From positions 12,724 through 76,723 of the forward strand of contig CAYOPZ010000013.1 in NCBI GenBank assembly GCA_964406005.1: a DNA stretch of 64,000 nt. Direction: 5' to 3'. The notes under the pieces were generated by a model. It ran no database searches, was not told the origin of the DNA, and saw only the letters and a program-made list of their open reading frames with translations. Below are positions 16,208-25,661 of this stretch, in pieces (position 1 is the first letter of the stretch; each line of letters opens with the position of its first letter). This DNA comes from CAYOPZ01 sp964406005 (GTDB lineage: Bacteria; Bacteroidota; Bacteroidia; Bacteroidales; SM23-62). A program made the position numbers and the translations under genes.

Positions 16208-16838
16208 TACCGTTTTTCAACCGGGTCTGCAGCCCGATTGGGGATTTTCCTGTCTTGTGGAAACAAGGAACAAATCGATCCTTTTCGATACCGGCTCCAA
16301 CGGTACCCTGCTTCTTGAGAATATGAAAAGACTGGGTGCAGACCCTTCGTCCATTCAAGAAGTGTTTATCTCCCATCCCCATTTTGACCATATCGGGGGT
16401 CTGTCGGCTTTTCTGAATGAGAATCGTGAAGTCACCGTATATGTTCCGGTTTCATTGAGAGGCATCCGCAATGCAAAGGAGGTGGTTGATGTCGATAAAG
16501 CCGCCGTGCTTGATGAAAACATATTTTCCACCGGCGAACTGGATCATATCGAACAGTCACTGGCGGTAAAAACGGACAGAGGCCTGGTTTTGATCGTGGG
16601 CTGCGCTCATCCCGGGATGGAAAAAATTCTTCAGGCGGTCTCCCGGTTCGGGGAAGTACACGCAATCGTCGGCGGTTTGCATGATTTCACTGAATTTGAA
16701 TTATTGCATGATATTGACCTGATATGCCCTACGCATTGTACCCGGTACATAGCAGAGATTAAATCAGTATACCCGGAAAAGTTCATTGAAGGTGGTGTGG
16801 GAAAGAAACTTACAAGTCACGAACTGGGAATACTATGA
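16182..16838 (+). CDS. Metallo-beta-lactamase-fold hydrolase
   Basis: 218 aa. The metal motif HPHFDH (His65, His67, Asp69, His70) is intact, with further ligands likely in VGCAHPG, GGLHD and PTHCT. The subgroup resembles small MBL proteins annotated as related to ribofuranosylaminobenzene 5'-phosphate synthase (methanopterin pathway), whose typical sequence also contains GCAHPG and GG-H segments. That annotation does not establish the reaction here. It overlaps DUF89 by 26 bp and the radical SAM gene by 4 bp. Confidence 0.85.
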   Translation: MKITILYDNTVFQPGLQPDWGFSCLVETRNKSILFDTGSNGTLLLENMKRLGADPSSIQEVFISHPHFDHIGGLSAFLNENREVTVYVPVSLRGIRNAKEVVDVDKAAVLDENIFSTGELDHIEQSLAVKTDRGLVLIVGCAHPGMEKILQAVSRFGEVHAIVGGLHDFTEFELLHDIDLICPTHCTRYIAEIKSVYPEKFIEGGVGKKLTSHELGIL

Positions 16839-17776
16839 TCGCCTTTGGTCCTGTTCCGTCAAGACGTCTGGGAAAGAGTCTGGGGATCAACAATATCCCG
16901 CCAAAGGTGTGTACATATTCCTGCGTGTACTGCCAGTTGGGCAGGACAGTTAAAATGCAGGCCGAACGCAGGACATTTTACGGGAAGAACAGGATCTTTG
17001 AAGATGTCCGGGGCAGGATAGAAAAACTGCGGGCGAGAGGCGAAACGATTGATTACCTGTCGTTCGTCCCGGACGGAGAGCCGACTCTGGATATGCATCT
17101 GGGCCGGGAGATCGAAATGCTTCGCGCGTTCGGGATTAAAACGGCAGTCATTACGAATGCTTCTCTTCTGGGACGTGAAGACGTCAGAAAAGAACTGTTC
17201 AATGCAGACTGGGTTTCCGTGAAGGTCGATTCAACGCGTGAGGAAACCTGGCGCAGGATAAACCGTCCGTGCAGGGGATTGAGGCTCGGATCTGTCCTGG
17301 AAGGTATTCTGGAATTCTCAAAAGAATACAAAGGAGTGCTGACGACCGAGACCATGCTTGTAAAGAACCTGAATGACGGAGAAAAGCAATCCCGGGAGAT
17401 TGCAGGTTATCTTTCACTGGTAAAGCCGGCCAAAGCCTATTTGGCCATACCCATAAGACCCCCGGCGGAAAATCAGGTACAGATCCCGGATGAAAAAGTG
17501 GTCAATCGGAATTATCAGGTATTTGCAGGATATCTCGATCATGTCGAATGCCTGATCGGTTATGAAGGAGATGCTTTTGCCTATACAGGAAATGCCGAAG
17601 AGGATCTTTTAAGCATAACGGCTGTACATCCCATGCGGGAAGATGCAGTCAGGAACTTCCTGTATCGCTCGGGGTCGGACGGAGGAATCCTGAAAAAGTT
17701 GCTGGCAGAAGGGAAACTGGCTGCAATTGAATATGCAGGCAAGAATTTTTATTTGAGGAAATTCAATAAGGGATGA
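16835..17776 (+). CDS. Radical SAM enzyme
   Basis: 313 aa. The FGPVPSRRLGKSLGIN start and CTYSCVYCQLG (Cys26, Cys30, Cys33) place it in a group of small radical SAM proteins common in anaerobes and archaea. A PDGEPTLD segment binds SAM. The last ~70 residues form a separate region with a winged-helix look (AVRNFLYRSGSDGGILKKLL). The product is unknown. It is the last gene of the operon, starting in an ATGA overlap; an AT-rich 166-bp gap with a new promoter follows. Confidence 0.87.
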   Translation: MIAFGPVPSRRLGKSLGINNIPPKVCTYSCVYCQLGRTVKMQAERRTFYGKNRIFEDVRGRIEKLRARGETIDYLSFVPDGEPTLDMHLGREIEMLRAFGIKTAVITNASLLGREDVRKELFNADWVSVKVDSTREETWRRINRPCRGLRLGSVLEGILEFSKEYKGVLTTETMLVKNLNDGEKQSREIAGYLSLVKPAKAYLAIPIRPPAENQVQIPDEKVVNRNYQVFAGYLDHVECLIGYEGDAFAYTGNAEEDLLSITAVHPMREDAVRNFLYRSGSDGGILKKLLAEGKLAAIEYAGKNFYLRKFNKG

Positions 17777-17881
17777 AACCGGCCTTCCGGAAACCATGGA
17801 CGGCACGCAATTTAACTTGCTGAATAATAATATATTAATCTATATTAATTTTCAATTTTACTTTTATATTATATTTATCCT

Positions 17882-17889
17882 TAATTTTG
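17882..17889 (+). promoter_or_regulatory. Candidate -7 box of the ECF sigma gene
   Basis: TAATTTTG matches TAnnTTTG and lies 54 bp before the chosen ATG at 17943 in a strongly AT-rich stretch. It also argues that the longer frame from 17796 is not translated. Confidence 0.5.
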
Positions 17890-17942
17890 AAATGGTAATA
17901 AAAAGCCGACGACACAAACAGTATTTTCGTCATTTTGGCTTT

Positions 17943-18539
17943 ATGGAAATTAATTCCATTGCTGTGTCAATAGATAAAACGATAATAGAAAAATTCAAGG
18001 AGGGTGATACGATTGCATTTGATTCAATATATCATACGTACAGCGGAAAACTGCATAATTTCGCTTTTGGATTACTTAAGAATTCCGATGACTCACGTGA
18101 ACTTATACAGGAGGTGTTCGTCAATTTATGGGAAAAGCGGAGCCAGGTGGATACTGCATTGAACTTTGAGAATTACATATTCACAATTACCTATAACTCC
18201 ATCAGGAAGTTCTTCAGAAAGAAGGCTATGGAAAACAGAATCAAAGACTACCTGTTTAAGCATTCTCCCGAAGCAGTTGAGAATAATGATGCTTCAGTCA
18301 TCTATGACGAATTACTGGAATTGGTGAAGAAGACCGTTGAAAAACTGCCACCGAAAAGAAAGGCCGTTTATAAGCTAAGCAGGTATGAAGGGATGGGCGT
18401 AAAGGAAATCGCCAGCAAGTTGAACATATCCAAACGCACTGCTGAAAACCATCTGGCCAGGGCATTGAAAAATCTGAAAAAGGAATTGTCGGGTATTTCC
18501 ATGCTTGCTTTATTGTTTTACCACCTATTCCTGGGTTAA
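17943..18539 (+). CDS. ECF RNA polymerase sigma factor (SusC-associated type)
   Basis: 198 aa from MEINSIAVS. The frame opens at 17796, but its first 49 codons are Ile/Phe/Asn-rich translated promoter. Sigma region 2 includes ELIQEVFVNLWEKR; region 4 includes the helix-turn-helix GVKEIASKLNISKRTAENHLARALKNL. A hydrophobic C-terminal tail (MLALLFYHLFLG) is typical of the PUL-linked ECF sigma factors of Bacteroidota. With the downstream FecR and a SusC carrying an STN domain, it should form a trans-envelope relay that turns on the glycan locus when substrate is imported. Confidence 0.9.
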   Translation: MEINSIAVSIDKTIIEKFKEGDTIAFDSIYHTYSGKLHNFAFGLLKNSDDSRELIQEVFVNLWEKRSQVDTALNFENYIFTITYNSIRKFFRKKAMENRIKDYLFKHSPEAVENNDASVIYDELLELVKKTVEKLPPKRKAVYKLSRYEGMGVKEIASKLNISKRTAENHLARALKNLKKELSGISMLALLFYHLFLG

Positions 18540-18745
18540 TATGCCAGGACTCCCTGTTCTGTTTCCTGTATCTTCAGGTTTAATATTGCGGCTTTCTTAT
18601 CCGGTCAATTTGGAATACATGCATTATGACCTGAAAAAATCCGGATTCTGAGTGAGTATTATGACCTGCTTCTGGATATATATTAATGAATAGCAGTTCA
18701 TCTGTTTGTAAGGACCATTTGGTTTAGTGGTTAATTTCAGGCAGA

Positions 18746-18785
18746 CTGAAAGTACCCGTTTTCGGGTACTTTCAGCTGCTTTTTT
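18746..18785 (+). terminator. Strong intrinsic terminator between sigma factor and FecR
   Basis: CTGAAAGTACCC (18746-18757) pairs perfectly with GGGTACTTTCAG (18764-18775) around GTTTTC, and a T-run follows at 18780-18785. It ends 17 bp before the FecR ATG, so it sits in the FecR leader. The 206 bp between the sigma stop and the hairpin hold no recognised gene. Confidence 0.8.
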
Positions 18786-18801
18786 AATAAATTTCAATGA
18801 A

Positions 18802-20037
18802 ATGAGTTCAGATGATAAAAAAAACAGGCAATTCAATATCCTGAAAAAATACTTTGAGGATGCGGCAACGAAGGAAGAGGAAGAATTGGTAAATGAATGG
18901 TTCAGTGATCCTGAGAACGTTTCCGGATTTAAAGATTCCCTCAGGTTTTTATGGCAGGAAACAAATCCCGGGATCAGAAGACGGGGAATTGATCTGGATG
19001 CATTGCTCGACAAGGTTCATCATGTGATTAATCTTAGCGGGAAAAAGGAACAAATCAAGTCATTGCCTGTTCAATCCGGAGCTGACGGTCCGTTCGGCCA
19101 TATTCTTCGGAATATTGCACGGGTTGCTGCCATATTGTTATTGCCGTTGATGGCATATATTGGCTGGGAGATTTACAGCCAGAAAATGTGGGAAAACAGT
19201 CAGGCCCTTGTTGTATATAATGAAATCATATGTCCTCTTGGTGCGCGAAGCCGGTTTGATCTGCCGGACGGAACCCAGGGTTGGCTGAACAATGGAAGCC
19301 GGTTGAAATACCCGGTAATGTTCTTGGGAAAATCAAGGGAAATCGAACTTACAGGGGAGGCTTATTTTGATGTTGCACATGACAGGAACAGGCCTTTTAT
19401 CATCAATACGGACGGTCTGGATATCAGGGTGCTGGGAACAAGGTTGAATGTCCAGGCTTACCCTGAGGAGAACTACCAGACCGTTACGCTGGAAAGCGGA
19501 TCTGCGGAACTGATCGGACGGAACAGGGACAGGGAATTATCAGTGATAGAAATGAAACCGGGACAGCATGCAGTTTATTATATTAATAAGAATCACATGG
19601 ATATTGGTCCGGTGGAAAACCAACAAAGAAAAGAAATCTCAATCGATATGAGGGATGAGAAAAGCAAAACGGCGAATCCGGATAAGGAACCTGCGGATCG
19701 GACAGAATTCGAGATGGTAAACGGTAAAGTGGATGTCGGATTTGAAGAAACCTCGAATTATACGGTCTGGAAGGACGGCAAACTTGTACTGAGGAACGAC
19801 CCCATGTCTGTTATGTTAAACAGGATCGGGCGCTGGTATAATGTAAAATTCAATATCACGGACAAACGTATAAATGAATATACATACTGGGCGACTTTCG
19901 AAGAGGAGAACCTTGACAAGGTACTGGAAATGTTATCGCTGACCGGACCCATCGATTTTGTAAAAAGACCCAGAAAGCAAATGAGAGACGGTACGTATGC
20001 AGTACAGGAAATAGATATTACGATCAAAGATGATTAA
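18802..20037 (+). CDS. FecR family anti-sigma factor
   Basis: About 411 aa from MSSDDKKNR; the frame runs back to 18727 through the terminator hairpin, so those codons are rejected. Short cytoplasmic N-terminal domain (KKYFEDAATKEEEELVNEWF), one membrane span around ARVAAILLLPLMAYIGW, then the periplasmic FecR domain (LPDGTQGWLNNGSRLKYP, REIELTGEAYFDV, LGTRLNVQAYP) and a C-terminal domain (FEEENLDKVLEMLSLTGPI) that interacts with the STN domain of SusC-type transducers. It holds the upstream ECF sigma factor inactive until the transporter signals. Confidence 0.9.
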   Translation: MSSDDKKNRQFNILKKYFEDAATKEEEELVNEWFSDPENVSGFKDSLRFLWQETNPGIRRRGIDLDALLDKVHHVINLSGKKEQIKSLPVQSGADGPFGHILRNIARVAAILLLPLMAYIGWEIYSQKMWENSQALVVYNEIICPLGARSRFDLPDGTQGWLNNGSRLKYPVMFLGKSREIELTGEAYFDVAHDRNRPFIINTDGLDIRVLGTRLNVQAYPEENYQTVTLESGSAELIGRNRDRELSVIEMKPGQHAVYYINKNHMDIGPVENQQRKEISIDMRDEKSKTANPDKEPADRTEFEMVNGKVDVGFEETSNYTVWKDGKLVLRNDPMSVMLNRIGRWYNVKFNITDKRINEYTYWATFEEENLDKVLEMLSLTGPIDFVKRPRKQMRDGTYAVQEIDITIKDD

Positions 20038-20068
20038 AAAATTATACAAACATTAAAATTTATTGCCT

Positions 20069-20119
20069 ATGATAAAAAAATCAGGAAAGTGCCGCAACAC
20101 TTTCCTGAATGAAATTTAG
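20069..20119 (+). other. Leader hairpin with possible 16-codon ORF before susC
   Basis: TCAGGAAAGTG (20081-20091) and CACTTTCCTGA (20098-20108) form a perfect 11-bp stem with a 6-nt loop. No T-tract follows on the plus strand; on the minus strand a T-run would follow. A 16-codon ORF from ATG 20069 to TAG 20119 spans the hairpin. Translation is unproven. Confidence 0.4.
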
Positions 20120-20191
20120 CATCAAACTTTAGAACCAAATGTGCAATCGTTGGAATTTCTAATAAGTCTAACACTAAATCCATTCAAAATT

Positions 20192-23100
20192 ATGAAAAAA
20201 AAACGTGACTTAATCCGGATTCTCCCCGGATTTTGCTCCCTTTCAAAAATCCTAAGACCTATGAAATTAACTACTCTCTTCCTGGTAGTCACAGGATTTC
20301 AGGTAATTTCCGCAATGACATACTCGCAGTCAACAGAACTGAGCCTGGATCTTGGAAAAACCACGGTAGAACAGGTGTTGAAAGAGATCGAGAACCTAAG
20401 CGAATACTACTTCCTGTTCAATCAGAAACTGGTCAATGTGTCCCGTGAAGTCAATGTAAATGTATCGAACCAGAAAATTGACAAGATACTGGCCAATGTT
20501 TTCGAAGGAACAGATGTGGACTTTGTTGTAATGGACCGGCAGATTATCCTGTCCCCGAGAAAATACCTGAAAAATATTAAATCGGAGCAACCCGCCAGCA
20601 CAATCACGGGAACGGTAACCGATGCTTCAACCGGCGAGCCCCTTCCCGGGGTTTACGTCATTGTTGAGGGCACCACACAGGGTGCGATCACCAATGTCGA
20701 CGGCAGTTACAGCCTGGAGGTGTCGGGAGAGGATGCAGTATTGAGAATCTCCTGCGTGGGTTACGAAACACAAGAGATACCTGTCGGTTCCAGGTCTGTC
20801 ATTGATGTGCAGATGGTAACGGAAATCACTGAACTTACGACTGTTGTTGTTACGGGTTATTCATCCGAGCAGAAGAAAGACATCATCGGTTCCGTGGCAG
20901 TGGTCAATACGGAAGATATGATGCAGACAAATACGGCAACCGTCGGGGGCCAGTTACAGGGCCGTGCTTCAGGAGTATTTGTTACAAGCAACGGTGATCC
21001 GGATGCCAATGCCAAAGTGAGGATCAGGGGATTCGGATCTTTCGGAGGTTCGACCCCCCTGTATATTATTGACGGGGTCCCGGCCGATGAAAATGCGTTC
21101 AACAGCCTGAATCCGAATGATGTGGAATCCATCCAGGTGCTGAAAGATGCGTCCTCGGCATCCATATACGGGGCCCGTGCGGCAAGCGGAGTTGTGATCA
21201 TTTCAACCAAGCAGGGTCAATCCGGAAGGACAAAGGTGTCCCTCGATGTATACTCGGGAATAAACTATGTGAGTTCCAAGGATTTTCCCGAATTATTGAA
21301 TGCCGAGGAGTACGGAGAGTACTGGTGGAAATCCTATGAAGGAGCGGGTATTACGCCTAACCATGCACAATACGGTTTAGGGGCGGAACCCAGTATCCCC
21401 GAATATCTGAAGGCCGGAACCTGGACGGGGGATCAGCTTGAAAATCTCAAAACATCAGATCCGGCATTGTTCGCCCAGGTTACGGATCCGTCGCTTTATG
21501 ATTTCGAGACTTACCAGATCGTTAAATCTGCAGATACGGACTGGTTCGATAAAGTGTTCAATCCGGCGCAAATCACCAGCGTTCAGCTGGGTGCTACAGG
21601 GGGGTCTGAAAACGGAACATATGCCTTGAGCCTGAGATATTACGACCAGGATAACACTTCGAACGAATGGGCTGATTTCAAACGTTATACGGTGCGCAGC
21701 AATTCTTCTTTCAATATTACCGATAATGTCAGGATTGGAGAAAACCTTCAGGTGGCATACACCCATCAGAAAGGAAGCGGAAGCGGATCACCGAGCAGGT
21801 TAATGAACCCTCTACTCCCGGTCTATGATATTATGGGTATGCCCGCCAGCGGTGCGGTTGCAGGCATGGGGAATGCTCGTAATCCTATAGGCGACAGATG
21901 GCGCAGCAGGTTTGATAAATCGAATTCCACCCGCATTTTCGGCAATGTCTATGGCGAAGTGACCCTGTTCAATGACCTGGTGGCACGCACAACCCTGGGG
22001 GTCAGTTACAGCAACTCGTCAAGCTGGAACCTATCCCAGCAGACATACGAACATGCTGAAAATACCAGCATAAGCTCATTGGCGCAGAGTTCGAGATTAT
22101 CGTCATCCTGGACATGGACGAACACGCTTGTCTACACCAAAACTTTCGGAAATCATTCGCTGAATATAGTGGCGGGAACGGAAGCGATACAGGATTACAC
22201 TGAGAGTGTTACCGGAAACCGCCAGGATTATGATATTAACGATGATCCCAATTTCGTGATGCTGAACACTGGCCTCGGATTACAGACAAACAGCGGTGAC
22301 TTCAGCAGAGAGTCCCTTGCATCCCTGTTCGGGAAACTCGACTACTCCTATGCAGACAAATACTTGTTGAACGCCACGTTACGTCGGGACGGATCTTCCA
22401 AGTTCGGGGAGAATAACCGTTACGGGATTTTTCCTGCCGTTGGAATCGGCTGGAGAATATCACAGGAGAATTTCATGCAGGGGCTGAGCTGGCTGGACGA
22501 CCTGAAGCTCAGGGGCAGCTATGGTGTTATCGGGAATCAGACCGGGCTGGGGGCGCAGAACCAGTATACACGCTATACAAAAAACCTCGGAGACGGCTAT
22601 GCGATAAATGGCGGCAATACCCTGTTACCGGGTTTTGTCATTGATGCCATCGGGAACCCCGATGCACGCTGGGAGAAAAGCATTACCACGAATGCCGGTT
22701 TTGACATGACCATGTACAGGGGCAGGCTCTCTCTCAGTTTTGAATACTATATCAAGGAGACGGAAGACCTTCTGGTCGAGAACCAGGCCCCGGAAACCGG
22801 CTCAAGTGCTTCACAGCCCGATGTGAACATCGGCAATATGACGAACAAGGGGATCGATGCGAACGTGACGGCCAGAGGGAATATCCTGAGTGACCTGTCA
22901 TACGAGGTCACCGCTACATTCAGTCATTACAAGAATACGGTCGACAAGGTCCTCGACAGTGAGGATTCATTTCTCAGCGGGGCAAGCGACCAGGACATGG
23001 GTGTTATTACCCGAACGGAAAAGGGGAATCCCATATCCTATCTCTGGGGATATGAGGTGGATGGCTTTTTCAATACACAGGCAGAGGCAGATGCCTATGC

Positions 23101-23725
23101 TGCAGAATACAGCAGCTGGATTACCCCGGAAGTCGGAAGATGGAGGATAAAGGACCAGAATGGTGACAAAATCATCGATGAGGAGGACCGGGTGCAGATA
23201 GGGAGCCCTCATCCGGATTTCCAGGTTGGATTCAATGTTTCACTGGCATACAAGAATTTTGACCTGAGCTCCTTTATTTTCTGGAACCAGGGAGGACAGA
23301 TATTCAGCACGTATCGCCGTGACCAGGACATGAACCTGTGGCAGTATAACAGAAGCAAGCGGATGCTGTACGACTCCTGGACACCGGACAATACAGATGC
23401 CCTGCTGCCCAAGCTCGATATCAACGACACCGAATCGAAATCCTTTCCGACCGATTATTACGTGGAAGACATAACCTACGTAAGACTGAAAACCCTGCAG
23501 TTGGGATATACCCTTCCGCAAAGCCTTACAAGCAGGTTAAATATCGAAAGGATGAGGATATACGTTCAGGGACAGAATCTGCTGACAATACTCGGAGGCG
23601 ACAAACCCTTCACCGGGCTCGATCCGGATGCCTCCCTGTCAGGTACAGATATCTCTATGGGTGTTGTCTCGAGCCAGAATCCGACGCCCAGGCAATTTGT
23701 CGTTGGCTTGAACCTCGAATTCTGA
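20192..23725 (+). CDS. SusC/RagA-type TonB-dependent transporter with STN signalling domain
   Basis: About 1177 aa from MKKKRDLIRI; earlier in-frame residues to 20141 are poor. Signal peptide, then an STN domain (LDLGKTTVEQVLKEIENLS ... VDFVVMD), a carboxypeptidase-regulatory-like domain (TITGTVTDASTGEPLPGV), a plug (IRGFGSFGGSTPLYIIDGVP, SIYGARAASGVVIIST) and a C-terminal barrel ending in FVVGLNLEF. It imports oligosaccharides through the outer membrane, powered by TonB. The STN domain marks it as the transducer for the upstream FecR/sigma pair. It pairs with the SusD gene 26 bp downstream. Confidence 0.95.
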   Translation: MKKKRDLIRILPGFCSLSKILRPMKLTTLFLVVTGFQVISAMTYSQSTELSLDLGKTTVEQVLKEIENLSEYYFLFNQKLVNVSREVNVNVSNQKIDKILANVFEGTDVDFVVMDRQIILSPRKYLKNIKSEQPASTITGTVTDASTGEPLPGVYVIVEGTTQGAITNVDGSYSLEVSGEDAVLRISCVGYETQEIPVGSRSVIDVQMVTEITELTTVVVTGYSSEQKKDIIGSVAVVNTEDMMQTNTATVGGQLQGRASGVFVTSNGDPDANAKVRIRGFGSFGGSTPLYIIDGVPADENAFNSLNPNDVESIQVLKDASSASIYGARAASGVVIISTKQGQSGRTKVSLDVYSGINYVSSKDFPELLNAEEYGEYWWKSYEGAGITPNHAQYGLGAEPSIPEYLKAGTWTGDQLENLKTSDPALFAQVTDPSLYDFETYQIVKSADTDWFDKVFNPAQITSVQLGATGGSENGTYALSLRYYDQDNTSNEWADFKRYTVRSNSSFNITDNVRIGENLQVAYTHQKGSGSGSPSRLMNPLLPVYDIMGMPASGAVAGMGNARNPIGDRWRSRFDKSNSTRIFGNVYGEVTLFNDLVARTTLGVSYSNSSSWNLSQQTYEHAENTSISSLAQSSRLSSSWTWTNTLVYTKTFGNHSLNIVAGTEAIQDYTESVTGNRQDYDINDDPNFVMLNTGLGLQTNSGDFSRESLASLFGKLDYSYADKYLLNATLRRDGSSKFGENNRYGIFPAVGIGWRISQENFMQGLSWLDDLKLRGSYGVIGNQTGLGAQNQYTRYTKNLGDGYAINGGNTLLPGFVIDAIGNPDARWEKSITTNAGFDMTMYRGRLSLSFEYYIKETEDLLVENQAPETGSSASQPDVNIGNMTNKGIDANVTARGNILSDLSYEVTATFSHYKNTVDKVLDSEDSFLSGASDQDMGVITRTEKGNPISYLWGYEVDGFFNTQAEADAYAAEYSSWITPEVGRWRIKDQNGDKIIDEEDRVQIGSPHPDFQVGFNVSLAYKNFDLSSFIFWNQGGQIFSTYRRDQDMNLWQYNRSKRMLYDSWTPDNTDALLPKLDINDTESKSFPTDYYVEDITYVRLKTLQLGYTLPQSLTSRLNIERMRIYVQGQNLLTILGGDKPFTGLDPDASLSGTDISMGVVSSQNPTPRQFVVGLNLEF

Positions 23726-23751
23726 TTTGACAAAACAAAATGTTAATAACG

Positions 23752-25551
23752 ATGAATATGAAAACAAGAAAAATAATATATACAGGATTAATTACACTGG
23801 TATTCCTGGGCGCATCTGTTTCCTGCTCGGACGATTTTCTTGATCAGCCTGCGATCGGGGCCTATGATGCCAGTGTGTTATCGGACGCTGAAGGCGTGAA
23901 TTCCCTTCTGCTTGGAATATACAGCAAGCTCAGCGGAACAAACAGTAGTTTTGCGGGATTGCTCTCTACCCCCTGGACAGCGATGCTGGGCTCTGTAAGG
24001 GGCGGAGAGTCACTTGTAGGTACAGAACCGGGAGACGGCGCATCCTGGGAACCCTTTGCAAACTGGAACATTCCTACAACCATTCGGTTCGTTCCAGCTG
24101 TATTTTCACATTATTATAATGCGATCAGTATGGTAAACCAGCTTCTGACCATTGTCCCGGATGTGGAAGAAATGAGTCAAAGTGAGAAAGAGGCAATTAT
24201 GGGCGAGGCACGATTTTTACGGGCACATTTTTATTTCATATTGAAACGGAACTTCGGGAATATTCCCTGGGTCGATGAAACACATGGATTGAATGTCAGG
24301 CAACCTAATACCGACGAAAGCGGAAACTTTGTGAACATCTGGCCTGAGATCGAAGAGGACATGCAGTACGCCATCGATCACCTCCCGTCCATACAGTCGG
24401 ATGTAGGAAGAGTGAACTCATGGGCGGCAAAGGCTTATATGGTAAAAATCCTTATAGAACAGAAAAAGTACGATGCCACGACATATAACCTTTGCATGGA
24501 TGTCGTGAACAACGGAGTTACCTCATCCGGGGAAAAATACGGATTGATGCCCCATTATCACGACAATTTCGATCCGGAACAGGAGAATAACAAGGAAAAT
24601 GTATTCCAGGTCCAGATTGCCGTGAACACGGGTGCCGGAGGAGGTTTTTTCGGGGCCGCATCATATAATCCGGAAAATATATGGATGGGATTCCAGCGCC
24701 CGGGAAGCCCGGGATACGGAAGAGGCTGGGGCTATATTTCACCGAGCCAGTGGTTTGTCGATCATTTCAGGGTCAATCCCGCTACGGGGCTGCCCTACCT
24801 GGATTATTACGAAACCAACCCGAACCCCGTAAAGAATGACTATGGACTGGCCAGTACAGATCCGTTCACCCCGACGACCGAATCGCTTGATCCGAGGCTT
24901 GACTGGAGTGTCGGAAGACGCGGTATACCATACCTGGACTGGGGCGTAATGCCCGGACCGGACTGGATGAGGGATGCGACAGGCCAATACAACGGACCTT
25001 ACATACATAAGAAAGATATGTACTACGATGCTTTCGAGGGAACCCAAAACCAGGTCGGATCTGTCTGGAATGCAATCAACGGGCATGTGATCCGTTTTGC
25101 GGATGTATTGCTGTGGGCGGCCGAACTGGAGGTCAGGGCCAACAATAACCTGGCGGCCTCAGCGGACTTTGTGAACCAGGTAAGGGAAAGGATGGAGGAT
25201 CAGTCAGGATGGGTGATGAACGAAGCGGGGGATGCGCCGGCAGCGAATTATATGATCGGAGAGTACCCGGCATTTGCCTCGGAAGACGAGGCCCTGACGG
25301 CCATTCTGTTTGAGCGTACACTGGAGCTCGGCCTTGAAGGGCACCGCTTTTATGATGTGGTCCGTTTCGGTGAAGAATACATACAAAAGGAGTTTGATGA
25401 TTATGCTACATTCCAGACCCAGTACACAGGCTACATGTTGGGAGCACATTTCGAGAGAGATAAGGACGAAATTTTGCCCATTCCCCAGGATGCCATTATA
25501 AACAGCCAGGTGGAAGGAGTGCCAACACTCACGCAGAATCCGGGTTATTAG
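23752..25551 (+). CDS. SusD/RagB-type glycan-binding lipoprotein
   Basis: About 599 aa from MNMKTRK; ATG codons at 23740 and 23758 are alternatives. Lipoprotein signal with Cys in SVSCSDDFLDQPA, the usual SusD start. TPR-like helices contain MGEARFLRAHFYFILKRNFGNIPWVDE, and the C-terminus has the hallmark RTLELGLEGHRFYDVVRFG and ILPIPQDAI. It caps the SusC barrel and captures glycan at the cell surface. At ~600 aa it is within the usual SusD range. The glycan cannot be told from SusD alone; neighbouring enzymes suggest a xylose-containing polymer. Confidence 0.95.
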   Translation: MNMKTRKIIYTGLITLVFLGASVSCSDDFLDQPAIGAYDASVLSDAEGVNSLLLGIYSKLSGTNSSFAGLLSTPWTAMLGSVRGGESLVGTEPGDGASWEPFANWNIPTTIRFVPAVFSHYYNAISMVNQLLTIVPDVEEMSQSEKEAIMGEARFLRAHFYFILKRNFGNIPWVDETHGLNVRQPNTDESGNFVNIWPEIEEDMQYAIDHLPSIQSDVGRVNSWAAKAYMVKILIEQKKYDATTYNLCMDVVNNGVTSSGEKYGLMPHYHDNFDPEQENNKENVFQVQIAVNTGAGGGFFGAASYNPENIWMGFQRPGSPGYGRGWGYISPSQWFVDHFRVNPATGLPYLDYYETNPNPVKNDYGLASTDPFTPTTESLDPRLDWSVGRRGIPYLDWGVMPGPDWMRDATGQYNGPYIHKKDMYYDAFEGTQNQVGSVWNAINGHVIRFADVLLWAAELEVRANNNLAASADFVNQVRERMEDQSGWVMNEAGDAPAANYMIGEYPAFASEDEALTAILFERTLELGLEGHRFYDVVRFGEEYIQKEFDDYATFQTQYTGYMLGAHFERDKDEILPIPQDAIINSQVEGVPTLTQNPGY

Positions 25552-25587
25552 AAATCGCATATCATCCCGTTTGCCAGAATGAACTGT

Positions 25588-25623
25588 AGAAACCGCCACT
25601 GAACGCCTGGAGGGGCGGTTTCT
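25588..25623 (+). terminator. Hairpin after susD, probable (weak) terminator
   Basis: AGAAACCGCC (25588-25597) pairs with GGCGGTTTCT (25614-25623). It is followed by GCATTAAAA rather than a T-run, so termination may be partial and could lower expression of the enzyme genes relative to SusCD. Confidence 0.55.
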
Positions 25624-25661
25624 GCATTAAAACCGGTTATAATTGTAATAAACAAAGGAAA

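Noticed and set aside
18541..18651. 36-codon ORF between the ECF sigma and FecR genes
   Set aside because: Starts right after the sigma stop but has no recognisable pattern; not enough to call a gene.
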